This document shows, one piece after another, positions 10,000-22,891 of a stretch of 60,000 nucleotides of DNA. A program made the position numbers and the translations under genes. Under the pieces are notes generated by a model. That model was not told where the DNA came from, did no database searches, and was given only the letters and a program-made list of their open reading frames with translations. The DNA comes from Membranipora membranacea. Its lineage: Eukaryota; Bryozoa; Gymnolaemata; Cheilostomatida; Membraniporidae. The stretch spans positions 35,032,001 to 35,092,000 of the forward strand of contig OU612065.1 in NCBI GenBank assembly GCA_914767715.1. The letters are read 5' to 3'. Position 1 is the stretch's first letter. Each line of letters opens with the position of its first letter.

Positions 10000-12900
10000 A
10001 TGGATCACAAGCGACTGTCATGGCGGGATAAGTTCAGAGCTGTGCAGTCACAGCCTGATCTAATGAGGAAATATCAGAACAGTCTCAGCAGTAACAACCT
10101 CACAACGTCTCCAACTCACAATGACGATTACGGCAACTTGGCATCAAAGTCTCGAGATTCGAACAGCCAAAGAGTGAAACCAAATAGACAGAATAGACCG
10201 CAGACAGCTCAAGAGGCATTTCAGTATAGATCCAGACCAAACACAGCCAAACTATCGACTAGCAGGCCGAGTACTGCGAGGATTACGAGGAGTCATACTC
10301 TCGATCAGATCAGTGTTTGGGAGATGCAGCGAGGAGTCAACAAGACTAACCTTCACATCGGACGTCCTACGTCAGGCCGGTCAGTCATATCTCATTATTC
10401 ATTACCCGCCCCCTTTAATTAAACCCCAAGACTCAGACCAGACACAATGGTCTGCTATTGGGTAAAACTTCAACTATATGTATGTTGTTCCTTTTACCAT
10501 CATAGTATAGGGTTATCCCAGGCAGCTGTCTTAAATTACTGCGCTAACCGAAATGAATGAAAATAGTGAAATGTTTTAAGTTCTGTCTTTAGTTTTCTGG
10601 ACCTCACATGTTATTACATGAAAATTTGTTAAGTTCGGATGGGGTGATGGTTTGAGAGAAAGCCCACAGCAAAGCTCATCAATGTAAACTACTTATATTA
10701 CTTTTACTGTTTGTTTTATCTCAAGTTTGTCTTTATCAATTATCATCACACTTATCTCATGTATTACACCAAACCAAACACTTTTTAATTAATACTCAGG
10801 TGATTGTCTCCTAGAAATGTTCGATGAAGTAGAATCTTGCTATATGCATCGCGTATGTGACCTTTAATTAAAACCAATCGGAGATATAGAGAATCATCAC
10901 ACAAGAGTGGAGCTGGACATGAAATATTATATATACAGTGATATTTCTAGTTCTGGTATAGCGAGGCAGTGAGAATAAATAGTGTGAATTACATTTTTAT
11001 GATTTCTTGTTTACTAAAGATTAGAATGCTATCATGACAATGAGAGTGGCCATTTGTTAACCAGTCAATCACACCACATCACAATGCTTGGTATTCATTC
11101 ATGACATATCTCCAAGCAAAGAAGTTGCTACCAGACAGGCTACCTCCACTTTACAGCTGTAGTTATCTCCCCTGTTCAAACACAATTTTGAATGTTTTTA
11201 GGAGTAGATTTAGCTCTCAGGAGAATGTGAGCACTTATACTCATGACAAGAACAGATCGGGTTCAGACAAATCACGGACAGAGTCTGTCAGCGATCTACT
11301 AGCCTCCAGAGGCAGCAAGTATTCCAGGTCTGAATATTAATGATGAGTTTTCTTCCATCTTCCATCTTCTTAATGTTTAATGACTTGATGAAGGGATGGG
11401 ATGGTGCTATCAAATGCATGCTATGTTGAAACGTGCATTCCAGCTAGAAACCTTATTTAGATATTGAATCTTTGTTGTGAATGTCTTTGTCCTGCAGTGA
11501 TGTGGGGGGGGGGGGGGAGTTAGAAACAGCTGAGCTTCTCATTAGGTTGTTTTTCTAAAGCATAATTAGGTATGTGTATCATAGCGATTGTCTGGATCTT
11601 TTGCAAGTCCCAATAAAACTTGAAAAAAAAGCTTTTGCGTAAGATGTTTAAGCAGGCCTTCTGTCGCTTGCACTCATTTTAAGCTCCTGAAAACCCCAAA
11701 ATCAAGGTTGTGGATACAATGGGAGTTGAGCATGGCGGAGAAATGCACTCAATACTGGCGAGACGTTATACAACAAATACCTGCTAAGCTGCAGAGCCCC
11801 CTTGATTTCTACTTGACGTGCGCAATGTGCATTATCCTACAATCTGATTTAGTTTTCAATCAACGTTATTTGATTTCTCACTAAATTTATTTAATTGAGC
11901 TGCTGTTTAAATGTTGATAGAAGAGCTCACATTGTTGTTAAACAGCGTCAAGGTGTGTGACTTTTCTGTAACATTTAACCACTCGTTGTGTTTTTGTGTA
12001 ATTTTGTGGTTATCCTGTATTTATGACGAAATCAGATCATGTTATAAATTGGCAACTATGGCCTAACTCGCTGGTAGCTGACTGCTGAGTGCTCGTAAGT
12101 CAAGTTCGGTTCACTAATTTGCTCAACATTTTCCTTTGCTGATTGTCCGATTGTTTCGACTTGATAATCGAGTTACAAAACTTTCACAGCTCCTTACAAA
12201 AGAGGATTTGTCGAAGGTTAGCAGCACTGCACACATTTGAAGAAATTCTACCCCTTGCTTTTCTGAAAAACTTATGTGTCATATTCTAGAGTATTTAAAA
12301 ACCGTATGTCAGATTTGGAACCTTTTAAGACATTTGAGTAGCCGCCCCCCCCCCCTCAAAATAAAGAGACTGAGTAAAGATATAAAAAAAATTTTGTTTT
12401 AAACATAAAAAGTAAGAAAAATTACAAAACTACATGTCACTCGATTGACATTCACCAGCCACTCACTATCAATAATCTCCCAAAATCAACTTATCACTGT
12501 TTGCCCGTCAGTTATTTTCAGAATGTGCGAGAATATTTTGCACCTACTAGGGATCAGGAATAGCTCAGTTGGTAGAGCGCTAGATTCTTGACTGCAAGGT
12601 CATGAGCTCTTACCTCAGTGGTGCCCGTTGGTGCAAATTCCTGATTTGTCCGTCGCTGGTCATTAACCCTAGCTGACCCCAAAAACTAATTACATTCTTT
12701 CCCCGACCAGTATAGTAGCTAAAGGCACAATTCAAAACCGGTTTTTGCAGCTTTCCAAAACCAGGAAAGTTTTTTTTTGTAATTTGCTGCTTTTCTCTGA
12801 GTAGCGAAGGTGAAAACCTGAACACTATCGAGAAGCTGAGAGCACAGAGTTGTCGGAGACGGTCGGCGCGCCTCGATCCAGACCAGAGAAAGGCGATAAT

Positions 12901-13068
12901 AAACTCACACAATCAGACTCCTGAAGAGAAAATTAAAAAATACTACCAGCTTCTCAGAGATAAAAAAGCTCTGGAACTAGATCTAGCAACGAGACGTGCC
13001 AGGGTGAGTATTAATGTACAAATTCATTATTACATTACATATATTATGAATAATGCATAAATATATAT

Positions 13069-13102
<34 letters not shown>

Positions 13103-16100
13103 GTTTTTTATATGAAAGGTCATGATGTTGTTGGCTATCATGGAATTACACAAAGTCTAATAGTTTGGTTTGTAGTTGTTTATTTGATCAAACGGTGGCC
13201 GGATGCTGGTAGATGCATTTCATTATCAACCACTTTCCCACTTTGATTCTGCTAGAATTGGCTAGGGCTGAATATCACATTTAGTTTTAGGAGGCGGCAA
13301 CTTTTTTAAATGTAGCCTAAAATACTGAATCAACAGCGGGTCATATTGATATGCCATAACTCTGTTGACTACTAGCTATAAAGTTGTCCATATTTATATA
13401 TAACATGCAACAATACCGGCAGCCTCTTCATAACCTTGAGTATCGATGACTGTCAACATCAATATTTCATCAATAGAAAACAGCTCAACGCTGTTCAATA
13501 TTGTAGCAAGAATTAATAAAATAATTTCTATGGTCAGGCATATATATTATACTATATCTCCTCGAAATCCTATTAATTATGAAGGAATGCCTCTAAGATG
13601 TGAAGTTTCAATTATATGATGTGTAAAGAACTTCTCTCTAAATAACAGAAGTGGCTAATCAGCAAGTATTACTACTCAGCGAAATCAATAATATCCCAGC
13701 TTGAGCCACTGAATTATACCTGGTGAATTATACCTGGTGATTTGCTGGCCGGATTTAAATGAGTGCAGGAAATTTTCATCCCAGCTTAGAAGAAATCGAC
13801 AATGCAGTCAAACCAATAATAATAATTACTGTTGCAGGAAATCATTTCCAACCTGACACAGAAAACTTGATGATGATTTATAAGGGTCAGTCTAGAACAA
13901 GTTTGTTCCCTCTGCGGTGGCTGATGGATATTGCGCACGTATGGTATCGAGGCGCCGTGATACCAAAGGTGCGCAATATCCATCAGCCACCGCAGAGGGA
14001 ACAAACTTGTTCTAGGTCAGTCTTACTTTATGTGAAAAAACCCCTAAATTATAGTCAATGCGCTGCTCCTAGTCTTAGCCAGTTAAAATGTGTGGCGCAT
14101 CGTTAGAGGGGAGCCTCTCCCAGTAGTTTAGTTTTGAGCCAATTTTACAGCAGACAAACTGCAATCTAAATGCCACAGCCATATCAAATTTTAATTCATT
14201 TTAATATAATTTACAGTTCAGTTCACTTAATTCAAACCTCCGGGGACCACAGAATTTTTCTGAATTTAGTGACATTAGAGTGCATTGAGATCTGGCTGAA
14301 CGGACCAATTTTCCTAGTCTGAATTAACTGGAGTTCTGAATTTTAAACTATGAATTAACCAGCTTACACTGTATTATTAACTTACAGGCAGCAGAGAGGT
14401 TTAAGAAGACTATATGGAAGGTGAGATGGATAATCCGATGGAAGAGAGCGATGATAGCCATAAGCTTAGATAAGATGGTGATGACTGCTATGGAGATGGA
14501 CTGGCACACAAGGAATACTGATACAAGTGAAACTCAGTTCAAACGAGAGGATTACAGCAGATCTCGAGTATGTGGAGATAACTCACCATCAATCAACTCA
14601 GAGAGTCACTGAGTTGGTAGCCAACACATTGGCTACTGAGCTGGTGGATGGGGGAGGATCACTGAATGGCCCTTGCAAGGATTACAAAGACACCTATTCT
14701 CTCTATTGTGTTAGCCAGTATACCCTGTAGGAGTATCGAACGATGAAAAATTAAAATATTCTTAGAGGTTTGAAGGTTGAAATTAATTGTTACAGCACTG
14801 TACACTGTACACAGTAACATAACTCACACCTTAGCTAACATGAATTTGGCGAATTGACGTCCTCCAAAGTCGCTGAACTAAACTCTAGCTAAAATTGTCT
14901 AACCTAAATCTATCTAAGGTAGCCTAAATAAAAGGGAGTCGCACAAGTTTGGCAAATGAAGATAAACTGAATGATTTCCAGTATGCAGTCTTTATAATCA
15001 ATTTTCTAGGTCTCTACTAAAGTACCTGCCTGGGCTGAGAAGATAATCAGGAAGCCAGCTGAGTGGAGGACAGAGTCTGAGTGTAGCAGACTGCATGCTC
15101 TCATGAGACCTCTGAAATCATTCGAGAAGTTTACTGAGAAAATACAATGGGCCATGTGTAAAGCTATGAGATATGAGTTGTGAGCGAAACATCAATTTAC
15201 CTTACACTAAATTAATTCAGGAAATTGTCTTCTCATGATAATATGTTGGTACCATGATCTTTGAGTTGACCGTGGGTTCCCTTCAAGCTTGTGTGATAGG
15301 TCAACTCCACAAGCAGTTTTGGTTGTGGTGCATTCTAAAGCCATAGTATCCTGGACGAGGACTGGATTTCTCAAGATGGCTGGAAGAAACGTATACTTTG
15401 TGTGTATGTATGTATGCGTGTATGTATGTATGTATGTATATGTTTCTTACGGCCATTTTTCCATATTTTCTATATTTAACGCAGTGTGCTGTCTAAAACG
15501 TTGTCGCAATAATTTACAATATCTCAAATTTTTATGTTGCAGTGTTGATGCGAAAAGAATAATATTGCGGAAAGGGCATCCTGGAATCTGCTTCTATTTT
15601 ATCTACAGCGGTTCCACCTTTGTCAACGTAGAGGATAAAAGTAATGATGGTGAAGTCTTCACTAAAACAGCTGCAATACTTCACAGCGGTGAATCATTTG
15701 GGGTATGTTACTTTTTATGTAGTGAGATGATTTTAGCATTATAATTGATTATTGACAAACAACATTTCCACCATTGAAACACCTGGATTATAGGAGTACA
15801 ACTGACAGTTTGGATAACATATTGAACTACTAGAGGTGCGGATGTGTATCTGTTCTTTAGACCTTGTTTGGTGAATATTGAAAAGATTTGTCACCATTGA
15901 TCAAATACTGAAAAAAAAGGTGAATTTGTCAGCATAATATACAATTTGGCTTGTTGGGACTGGTAAAGCCCTCCAACTTCACGTGTAATTGTCAATGACA
16001 AGGCCTGCTAAGTATGATGTTTGAAATATTTTGATGATAGGACATCATAATGTGTTATATGTTGCATGAGAGTTTTTGTGCGATCTTCTGTTTAGAATAT

Positions 16101-19100
16101 TGAAGCCGCCCATAGTATGGTAAGATATTTTGATTTCGGAAATCTTTATAGCTCAGTGTAGATGATGCTACAAAGCTTGACACAGGTCTTGGGCTGGTTT
16201 TGATTTAACGTTCTGTGTAATGTCCTGGTGTACATAATTACAACATTACTTTTATGATTATTCTTTGATGACAACATAGACTTAATAATAAATATTATTT
16301 GTTTATAATTAAACACTTTTGGTTATGTATATAATATTATAATTGATAATAATTAATATTAATAATTATTATTAATATGATATTAATCAAAGAAATAAGG
16401 TTAATTATTATTGAGTCTATTACGGTTGTCAGATGATTATTTTACAACATTTGCTTTTGGCATGGTGTTTGGACTGCAATTATCTGTGCTACAACACCTA
16501 CACATTGATCTTTGATTGTCTTTGCTGCTTGACCAAAATGATCACGTTATCAAACAAGTCTTGTTGCCAATCAATTATTTCATTATTTATTATGTGAGAT
16601 TGTGGAACGCTGAAAATCTGCCAAAATTAGTCAAATATTGAATGTACCATTGATTATAAATAACGCCGCTGACCTGCTTAATTGTGCTTGTCGCTGCTCC
16701 ACGCTCCTGTTCTGCTTCGGTATATACATTAGCCTTATTACTTAAGGTCATCCTTGGTTTAACCCGGTTGCTGACCCTAAAGCTTATTTCTGACCCCCAA
16801 AACAAACATCTGTAGTAGGATACCCTTGCCATGAATTTGCCTACTAATGCAACGATACACACTCGGTGTTTTTCAAATTACTGCCAGTTTTATTAGTTAA
16901 TTATATGGTAAGGGATGAATGCAAAATATCCCCGTCGCTCAATTACACATTATTTTTAAGCTGAAAACATCATTTCTTCCTCAATGTTTACAGGAGTTAG
17001 CTCTGCTGAGAGACTCGACTAGAGCTGCCACAATCACATGTAGGGAGGATTGTGAGCTGCTCACCATAGATAAAGAAGTATTTGCTATGGTCTGCCCGGC
17101 TATATTCGAAGAGGAACTCAGAGAAAAGCTCCAGTTTGTCAGGTAAATATTTCGTATTTTCTCGTAAAATATAGACTTGTTTAGATCTTTTTTTTGCTTT
17201 GCTACCATATCTTCTTGATTTTAGATGCAATTTTGCATGCCCTATTAAGAGTTGATGCCAATTGGAGGTACTCTCTTCCATCATCCAAGTGTGAAATCTG
17301 TGCAACTTCATTATTATAGCCGCTTTGTGTTAAGCTTTCAGATAATGCCTTACAAAACAACAGAAGAAAGAGTGAAGATGGAATGCTATGTGTACAGTGT
17401 TTTTAATAATTAAAGGTTTGGGAAAACCATAGACTTAATAGTAAGTCTATGGGGAAAACTGAAAACCGATATATTGTGTAACAGTCTTTGCTATATAACA
17501 GGAGGTTGTCTTTCTTTATGCCAAATCTGTGGTCAGAGGAAAATCTGCAGAAACTCTGTTTTGAGTCACAGATTAAACAGTACAAAAATAACAAAGTCAT
17601 TGTAGCAGACAACTCCAACGAGGAATGGCTCTATATTTGTATGGAGGTTAGTAGGAACTGTGGGTGCATTGCACTCCCTTCATTGGTGGGTGTCACCTGC
17701 AATCACATGTAAGATACAATGTGGTATGGGATGTCTGTATGAGCGAATCCTCAAGTGTAGAGGTTACCAGGTGCTCTGCTAACATTGCATGATAGAATAA
17801 TATTGATTCCAATGTGACTGGGCTGGGGTACTCTAAATGATTTTTGTCTTGGGCGAGATTTTGTTCACAGCGAGTTGTCTTATCTGATTACATGATAAGG
17901 CAATTGCAATAACACAAGTCACCACCAATTGTTTGTGGAAAAACATTCCTAGGTTATTTCAATTTTAAAGGGGAGTTGCAGGGTGCTTAGGTGTATGGTG
18001 CTAGAAACAAACAGAGACCAAACCCATCTCAAGTCAAGAGTGGAGCAAGAAAACAATACGATTGCGAATATCTTCTCAAAGATTATCAATGAGGGCCAGA
18101 TCAAAGACGAGGAGAAGAAAACTCACAAATCTCCTTCTTCTGGTCGCAGAGGTAATAAATCCTTTCTGCTTTGTTCTGTAAGTACCGTAACCAACAGACA
18201 TCATCCATGCAAGAAGTAAGAATGTTGAGCTCTTCCATCTAGAGCCCACATAATACTTTCCTACAAAAACAGTATTATTGAGTATAAGAATACAATTTGC
18301 CTGTGGTTATGCTAGCTACGCTTTCTACTAGTAACCTGTCCATAAGTCTCCAAATTTTAGCTGTAGTATGTGTTATTTGATCCTTTGCAGGTAGCAAATC
18401 AGAGAACAAAAAGACTAAGTCATTTGCTGAAGAGTCCAAACATCGGCTGAGTAAAGTTCAGATGCTGAACTCCATGGCTCTCGACTGGTTTAGGGCTCAT
18501 GAACAGGTATATCATCAGTTGTGTTATCATATTCTTCTCACTCTAAATACCAGCAACATCCTTTGGATCTTATAAGCAAATTTAATTATGACAGCTCATA
18601 AAAAACTTCTATGCAATCATCGTTAACCCCTATAATATACTATAATATCACAGGAAGTATAAGTAAAAGTATGCTATCCTCACCGGGTGGTTTTTAAAAC
18701 CGTCTGAAACACAAACTACATTCAGCCACCTGATTCAAAGCGTCCTTATTGCTGCTCATGTTCATATTGTGCATATTAAAGACACCATTGACTAACGTAC
18801 ATTTCTTTGCAAGGGTAAGATTCTAAATTGTCTTTGTCTCGTGTTATATCAACCATCCAATGCGCCATTTTCTCATCATCCTGTAATAATCCCCTACTCC
18901 AATACTCCATTGCCTAATGATATCCTTATTAGACAGGCAGTAGACTAAGGTTTCAGAATTCATAGTGATCGTGTTCCAGTTTGTTCTAGTTAGCAATGTG
19001 CCTTAATCCCATCTTATAATGCAGCTTGTCATAGTTTGTTTGTAGTAGCAATATAGAACAATCCTGCCAATAAGTGTTGCTCATTTTCTGTAGCAAATAT

Positions 19101-21375
19101 TTTATAACTGTTTACAATCATTTTCACACAGCAAAACATTTAAAGCGATAATGAATAAAATATATATATACACATTGTACCTCATACAGTAAGTTTGTCA
19201 CTTGATTCTTTGCAATAACGCTAAGTGCCAAGAACTAACCCCTCAAGCACAAAACTACGGCAATTTTTTAACTGCCAAAAATTGGATGCAGTATGATGTG
19301 ACAGGGGGTCCTGCCATCAACCCTCAGTTTGAAATCTTACGCCAACCACAAATTATCTCAATACAACAGGTGGAAGAAATGAAGCGCAAAAACAAGGAGG
19401 AGACTTTGGAGGCTAATCGTAACTTTAGTGGGATGAAGACGTTTACATCTCTTATGAGAGAAACTATGGATGAGGCGAGGGCTAATGGTGAAGAGGCGCT
19501 GTTCGTCGAGATATCTCAGCTTTATCCTAATGACGCATTTGTAAGTCTACAATGACATTGTATACTTGTTTACATTTTAATCTCTTTTGTGACCAGTTTT
19601 ACAGTATTAGGGATTAATGATAAAGCTAGTGGATGTGCAAATCGTCCAGATTTTTCCGAAAACAAATCAGAGCTCATTGGGGTATAAAGAGAAATCCAAA
19701 AAGGAATCAAATTCTGTTGCTGTGTGCTACTGTCCAAATGACAGACCATGCTGAAATATCCACCAAAGTAATTTATGAATAATATGTCTCTGGCCTATTT
19801 ACAGGATATACAAGCCATTCTTAACGCGGATGAGAACAGTTTTAGGGAGGGGAGTCCTCTCATCCTAGTCAGCTCAGGATCTAAGATGTTGAGGCTAAAA
19901 AGAGCAGATTTGTTCAGAGCAGCCACATTCGAGGCCCTGGAGTACATAAAAACTATGACAGCGCATGAAGCGTAAGTCCAGATGAAGGTCTAATTATGGA
20001 AAAAATTTGACCTTGAAATACATCGTGTTTGATCTCCATCATGTACCTAATGGCCAACTCAAAAAGAGTTTACACAATTATATACAAGATTTACCCCTGA
20101 TGGCTGTTGGGCCATATAGCAATTTGCAATTTAAGGTGATTACAAAAGTTGTATACCATGAGAAATCCTGAGCTGGAATTATTAATCTATGACGTTTTAT
20201 ATTGCTATAGCTATCCAACTGAATGTGAACTATTGGAGATGTATATGAAAACACACAGCTGGAACAAATTCAAGGCGAGATGTCTAAATGATATCACCTC
20301 TCATAAAAAGTCTAAAGGTGACATTGAAAGAAAAATTGTGATGGGGAGAATAAACTCGGCCAAACAGACGAGGAATGATAAGGTAAAGGCTACAACGGAA
20401 AACACAACTCCTGATAACACAACATAAAACATCAGATAACCCGAACATGGCTGGCTGGACTTAGCCCTGCTATTATAGACATTTTCCCCATAATTCAGAT
20501 GTTTATGTGTAACTCGAACCAGGAGGATGGGACACCCTCCCTGGTTTGAACAAAGTTTCTTGGTGTCCTGGTACTTTCCATACCCTCATTTTCATTTAAC
20601 CGTGATACCACAAGTTATTCATCTCATTACCAAGATAATCTGTGTTGATTTTATTTGTGGAAGAATATTATTCAAGTTGCTCTAACAGAAATGAGATGTT
20701 TTGGATACCCGTTATCTGAACCCTCTGGTATGTCCCTTAGCTGTTGGAGACTCTCAAGGAGAATGAGAAAGAGGAGAGATCAAAATCGGCACAGCTAAAA
20801 GAGGAGGAACAGAGACAGCTGTTCCAGTTTGAACTCGACAGAAGGGAAAAAGTGAGACCTTAGAGATGGTCATACAACTCCAATATTGTGTAACCACAGG
20901 CTGGATCATATTTATTTATTAATAAATTAAGTTTTGAGAATCATCAAAGATCATTTACAGTGTTACAGTGTTACCCTTCTTTCACGGTCCGTAATTCGTA
21001 ACCTTGACTTTTTATTACTATTTCCCAAGAGACTGATGATGACACACATACATATCATTGTAAGCGACATTTAAGCTAATTGTTAATCTATTTTAACCAA
21101 TTTTAAATCTAATTTCAAATCTATTTATAAGTATATTTTCAAATGTATTTTAGGAGGAAGCTGGAGAGCTGGCAAGGGCTCAGGCTGTCAAATCAGCTGA
21201 AGCTCCACCTAGCCCTAGATTTCGTAGAATAAGAAGGGCTAGTGCTACGGGCTCCCTCCCAAATCTCATAGAACAGCTTGTTCTGGACAGCAGTCTGAGA
21301 GACGCTCCGAAAACTCATCCAATCAACAAGCATGATGATTATGTTGAACTGACCTCCGAGGACACTCATTCATAG
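10000..21375 (+). CDS. CNBD2: Cyclic nucleotide-binding domain protein, CNBD2-like (about 930 aa, 15 coding exons)
   Basis: Coding exons: 10000-10379, 11202-11327, 12805-13003, 14388-14567, 15010-15179, 15543-15702, 16994-17142, 17502-17646, 17971-18151, 18391-18506, 19226-19540, 19805-19971, 20211-20382, 20741-20851 and 21154-21375; phases agree at every junction. A Ser/Arg-rich N-terminal tail (about 1-235) precedes a basic helical stretch (FKKTIWKVRWIIRWKRAM). Next come VPAWAEKIIRKPAEWRTE and a cyclic nucleotide-binding domain (RKGHPGICFYFIYSG, then FG|ELALLRDSTRAATI). The phosphate-binding cassette keeps Glu406 and Arg415, with Ala416 after the Arg as in cAMP-type sites. A second, incomplete-looking CNB-like unit follows (WLYICMEGSCRVLR). 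The C-terminus is charged and helical. Family members occur in testis and cilia-related contexts in vertebrates; the role here is inferred. The exon start at 19226 uses a weak AAG acceptor and the donor at 11328 is non-consensus. Confidence 0.88.
12551..12665 (+). mobile_element. tRNA-derived SINE head (degenerate)
   Basis: TAGCTCAGTTGGTAGAGCGC at 12561-12580 is a textbook tRNA D-arm/box A. The anticodon stem does not pair and box B is degenerate (GGTCATGAGCTC), so this is not a working tRNA gene. It sits in the intron just upstream of the exon at 12805. Confidence 0.65.
13072..13099. repeat. (TA)n microsatellite
   Basis: An uninterrupted TA dinucleotide run in a CNBD2-like intron. Confidence 0.95.
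13892..14015. mobile_element. 124-bp foldback MITE
   Basis: The element is almost wholly palindromic. About 47 bp starting CTAGAACAAGTTTGTTCC is repeated in inverse orientation at the other end, around a short centre with GGCGCC. GGTCAGTC flanks both sides (13885-13892 and 14015-14022), an 8-bp target duplication. A related, more diverged copy is at 33106-33195. Both strands carry spurious ORFs because of the palindrome. Confidence 0.9.
15402..15441. repeat. (TGTA)n microsatellite
   Basis: Imperfect TGTA/TGTG tetranucleotide repeat in the intron before the CNB-domain exon at 15543. Confidence 0.85.
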
Positions 21376-21974
21376 CACAGCTATTGCTTTTTTATGAAAT
21401 TATATTATTTCTCCTTTTGTTAACAGGTTGATTAAAATATTGAGTGACTTTTTAAATTCTGAACTATCGGCTGTACAGTGCAGTTTTCAATGTTCTCACT
21501 CGAAGATTCACTCATTTTCTGCTGCAGAAATATATATTTTATTACTATATTGGCAGAGATAAGATCGATCTAGAGAGGTGAAACTTGTGCTCAGAAACAA
21601 TCTCATACCGGTTATTAGTCAAGTCATAATATTTTTTCAACATCATGTTTTATTATTCAAATTAGTGATCAAAAATATAGTTGCAGATGTCCATGTTTAT
21701 ACATATGGCCGCATAAAGGCCTTGCAGTAGTGCTAAGTCCGGCAAATGTTTCTATCTTCAATAACAGTCCAAATTCTTATTCTGTAAACAAAAAGTTAAA
21801 AAAAAAATTAACAAGGAAATGATATGACCAAGCTAAAAATTTTTGAAGTGTTAGATTTGGAGCAACCTTCCAATGCCGCTGCTATGATTTTTAGTGACAA
21901 ACTGTGCATGAATATTTACGTGACTTTCATGTAGGTATACTATGGTTATAAGTGATAACATACATATTATAACA
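21376..21974. other. Intergenic / 3' UTR of the CNBD2-like gene
   Basis: No gene is seen. The stretch is AT-rich and follows the CNBD2-like stop codon; no canonical AATAAA was found close to the stop. Confidence 0.4.
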
Positions 21975-22325
21975 CAGCTGGGTTTTTCCCATAGCATGGT
22001 TTACCCCAGGGCTGGGTTTTCCCCGGAGCTGAGTTTCCCCATAGCCTGGTAATCCCCATAACTGGGTTTTCCCTACAGATTGGTTTCCCCAAGGGGTGGG
22101 TTTTCCTGACAGCTGGTTTTCCCCAGGGCTGGGTTTCCCTGGAGCTGGGTTTTCCCCACAGCCGGGTTTTCCCCATAATCGGGTTTTCCCCAGGGCTGGG
22201 TTTTCCCCGAAGCTGGGTTTCCCCATAGCCTGGAAATCCCCGTAACTGGGTTTTCCATACAGATGGGTTTCCCCCACAGCTGGGTTTTCCCCATAGCTGG
22301 GTTATCCCCAGAGCTGGTTTCCCCA
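21975..22325. repeat. G/C-rich minisatellite with higher-order structure
   Basis: About 20 degenerate units of 15-18 bp based on GCTGGGTTTTCCCCA. A longer block at about 22009-22095 recurs near 22193-22275, an offset of about 184 bp, so the array grew by block duplication. Minus-strand frames of up to 116 codons read through it as Gly/Lys/Pro/Asn repeats; these follow from the repeat length and are not convincing genes. Confidence 0.85.
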
Positions 22326-22891
22326 GACATCAATAGGCCTACTCTATATTGTTTCGATGTTCAAGGGGCAATAAAAATTGGAACAGTACGACCAACCTCA
22401 GATTTAATTGAAATAGCATTATGCTGAGACTTACTCTGCGGTTTGATAAAATATGAAAAGTCCAGATTCAATTGTCAGTTTGTAAATGTCTGTGTAACAT
22501 CGGTTTCTCGAAAGAGGTACAGGGGACTGTAGCTTCTTGGTTTCTCTTACTCAAATTTTCAAATTATTTTACTCTTTGGGTAAATTCAAACAAGATCAGT
22601 ATACTAATTTAGTATTTTGAAAAAAAACAAGGGGAGGGGTATGTCAATAGTCATTTAGGCTGAACCCCGACCAAGCCTAATTTTGATTTTAAATTTCTTT
22701 GTGAGGAGACGAAAAACAAACAACACTATTTCCCTCTATACCCAGTGGCATTTTGGCCTCTCAGCCATTAAGTCCGTGGGTAATAACTTTCTAAAGCTGC
22801 TCGACGGGAATCCATATTATTTCATCAAGCAAAATCAACGTGGGAACACGACCCACGACAAATCTTTTCCCCAATCCCGATAAGAAACTAT
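22326..22891. other. Intergenic
   Basis: No gene recognised between the minisatellite and the antistasin-like gene. It may contain the 3' UTR of the latter. Confidence 0.4.

Noticed and set aside
12551-12665. Functional tRNA gene
   Set aside because: Only the D-arm/box A is good; the anticodon stem does not pair and box B is degenerate, so a SINE head is the better reading.
12610-12912. 100-codon minus-strand ORF
   Set aside because: It spans the SINE and part of a CNBD2-like exon in antisense.
13759-14106. Protein-coding ORFs on both strands around 13.9 kb
   Set aside because: Both frames run through the palindromic MITE and mirror each other; they have no family resemblance.
16997-17311. 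104-codon minus-strand ORF
   Set aside because: It overlaps the CNB-domain exon 16994-17142 on the opposite strand and has no recognisable content.
21927-22333. Gly/Lys/Pro/Asn repeat protein on the minus strand
   Set aside because: Three overlapping frames all read as repeats, as expected from a minisatellite; there is no signal peptide, splice context or conserved frame.
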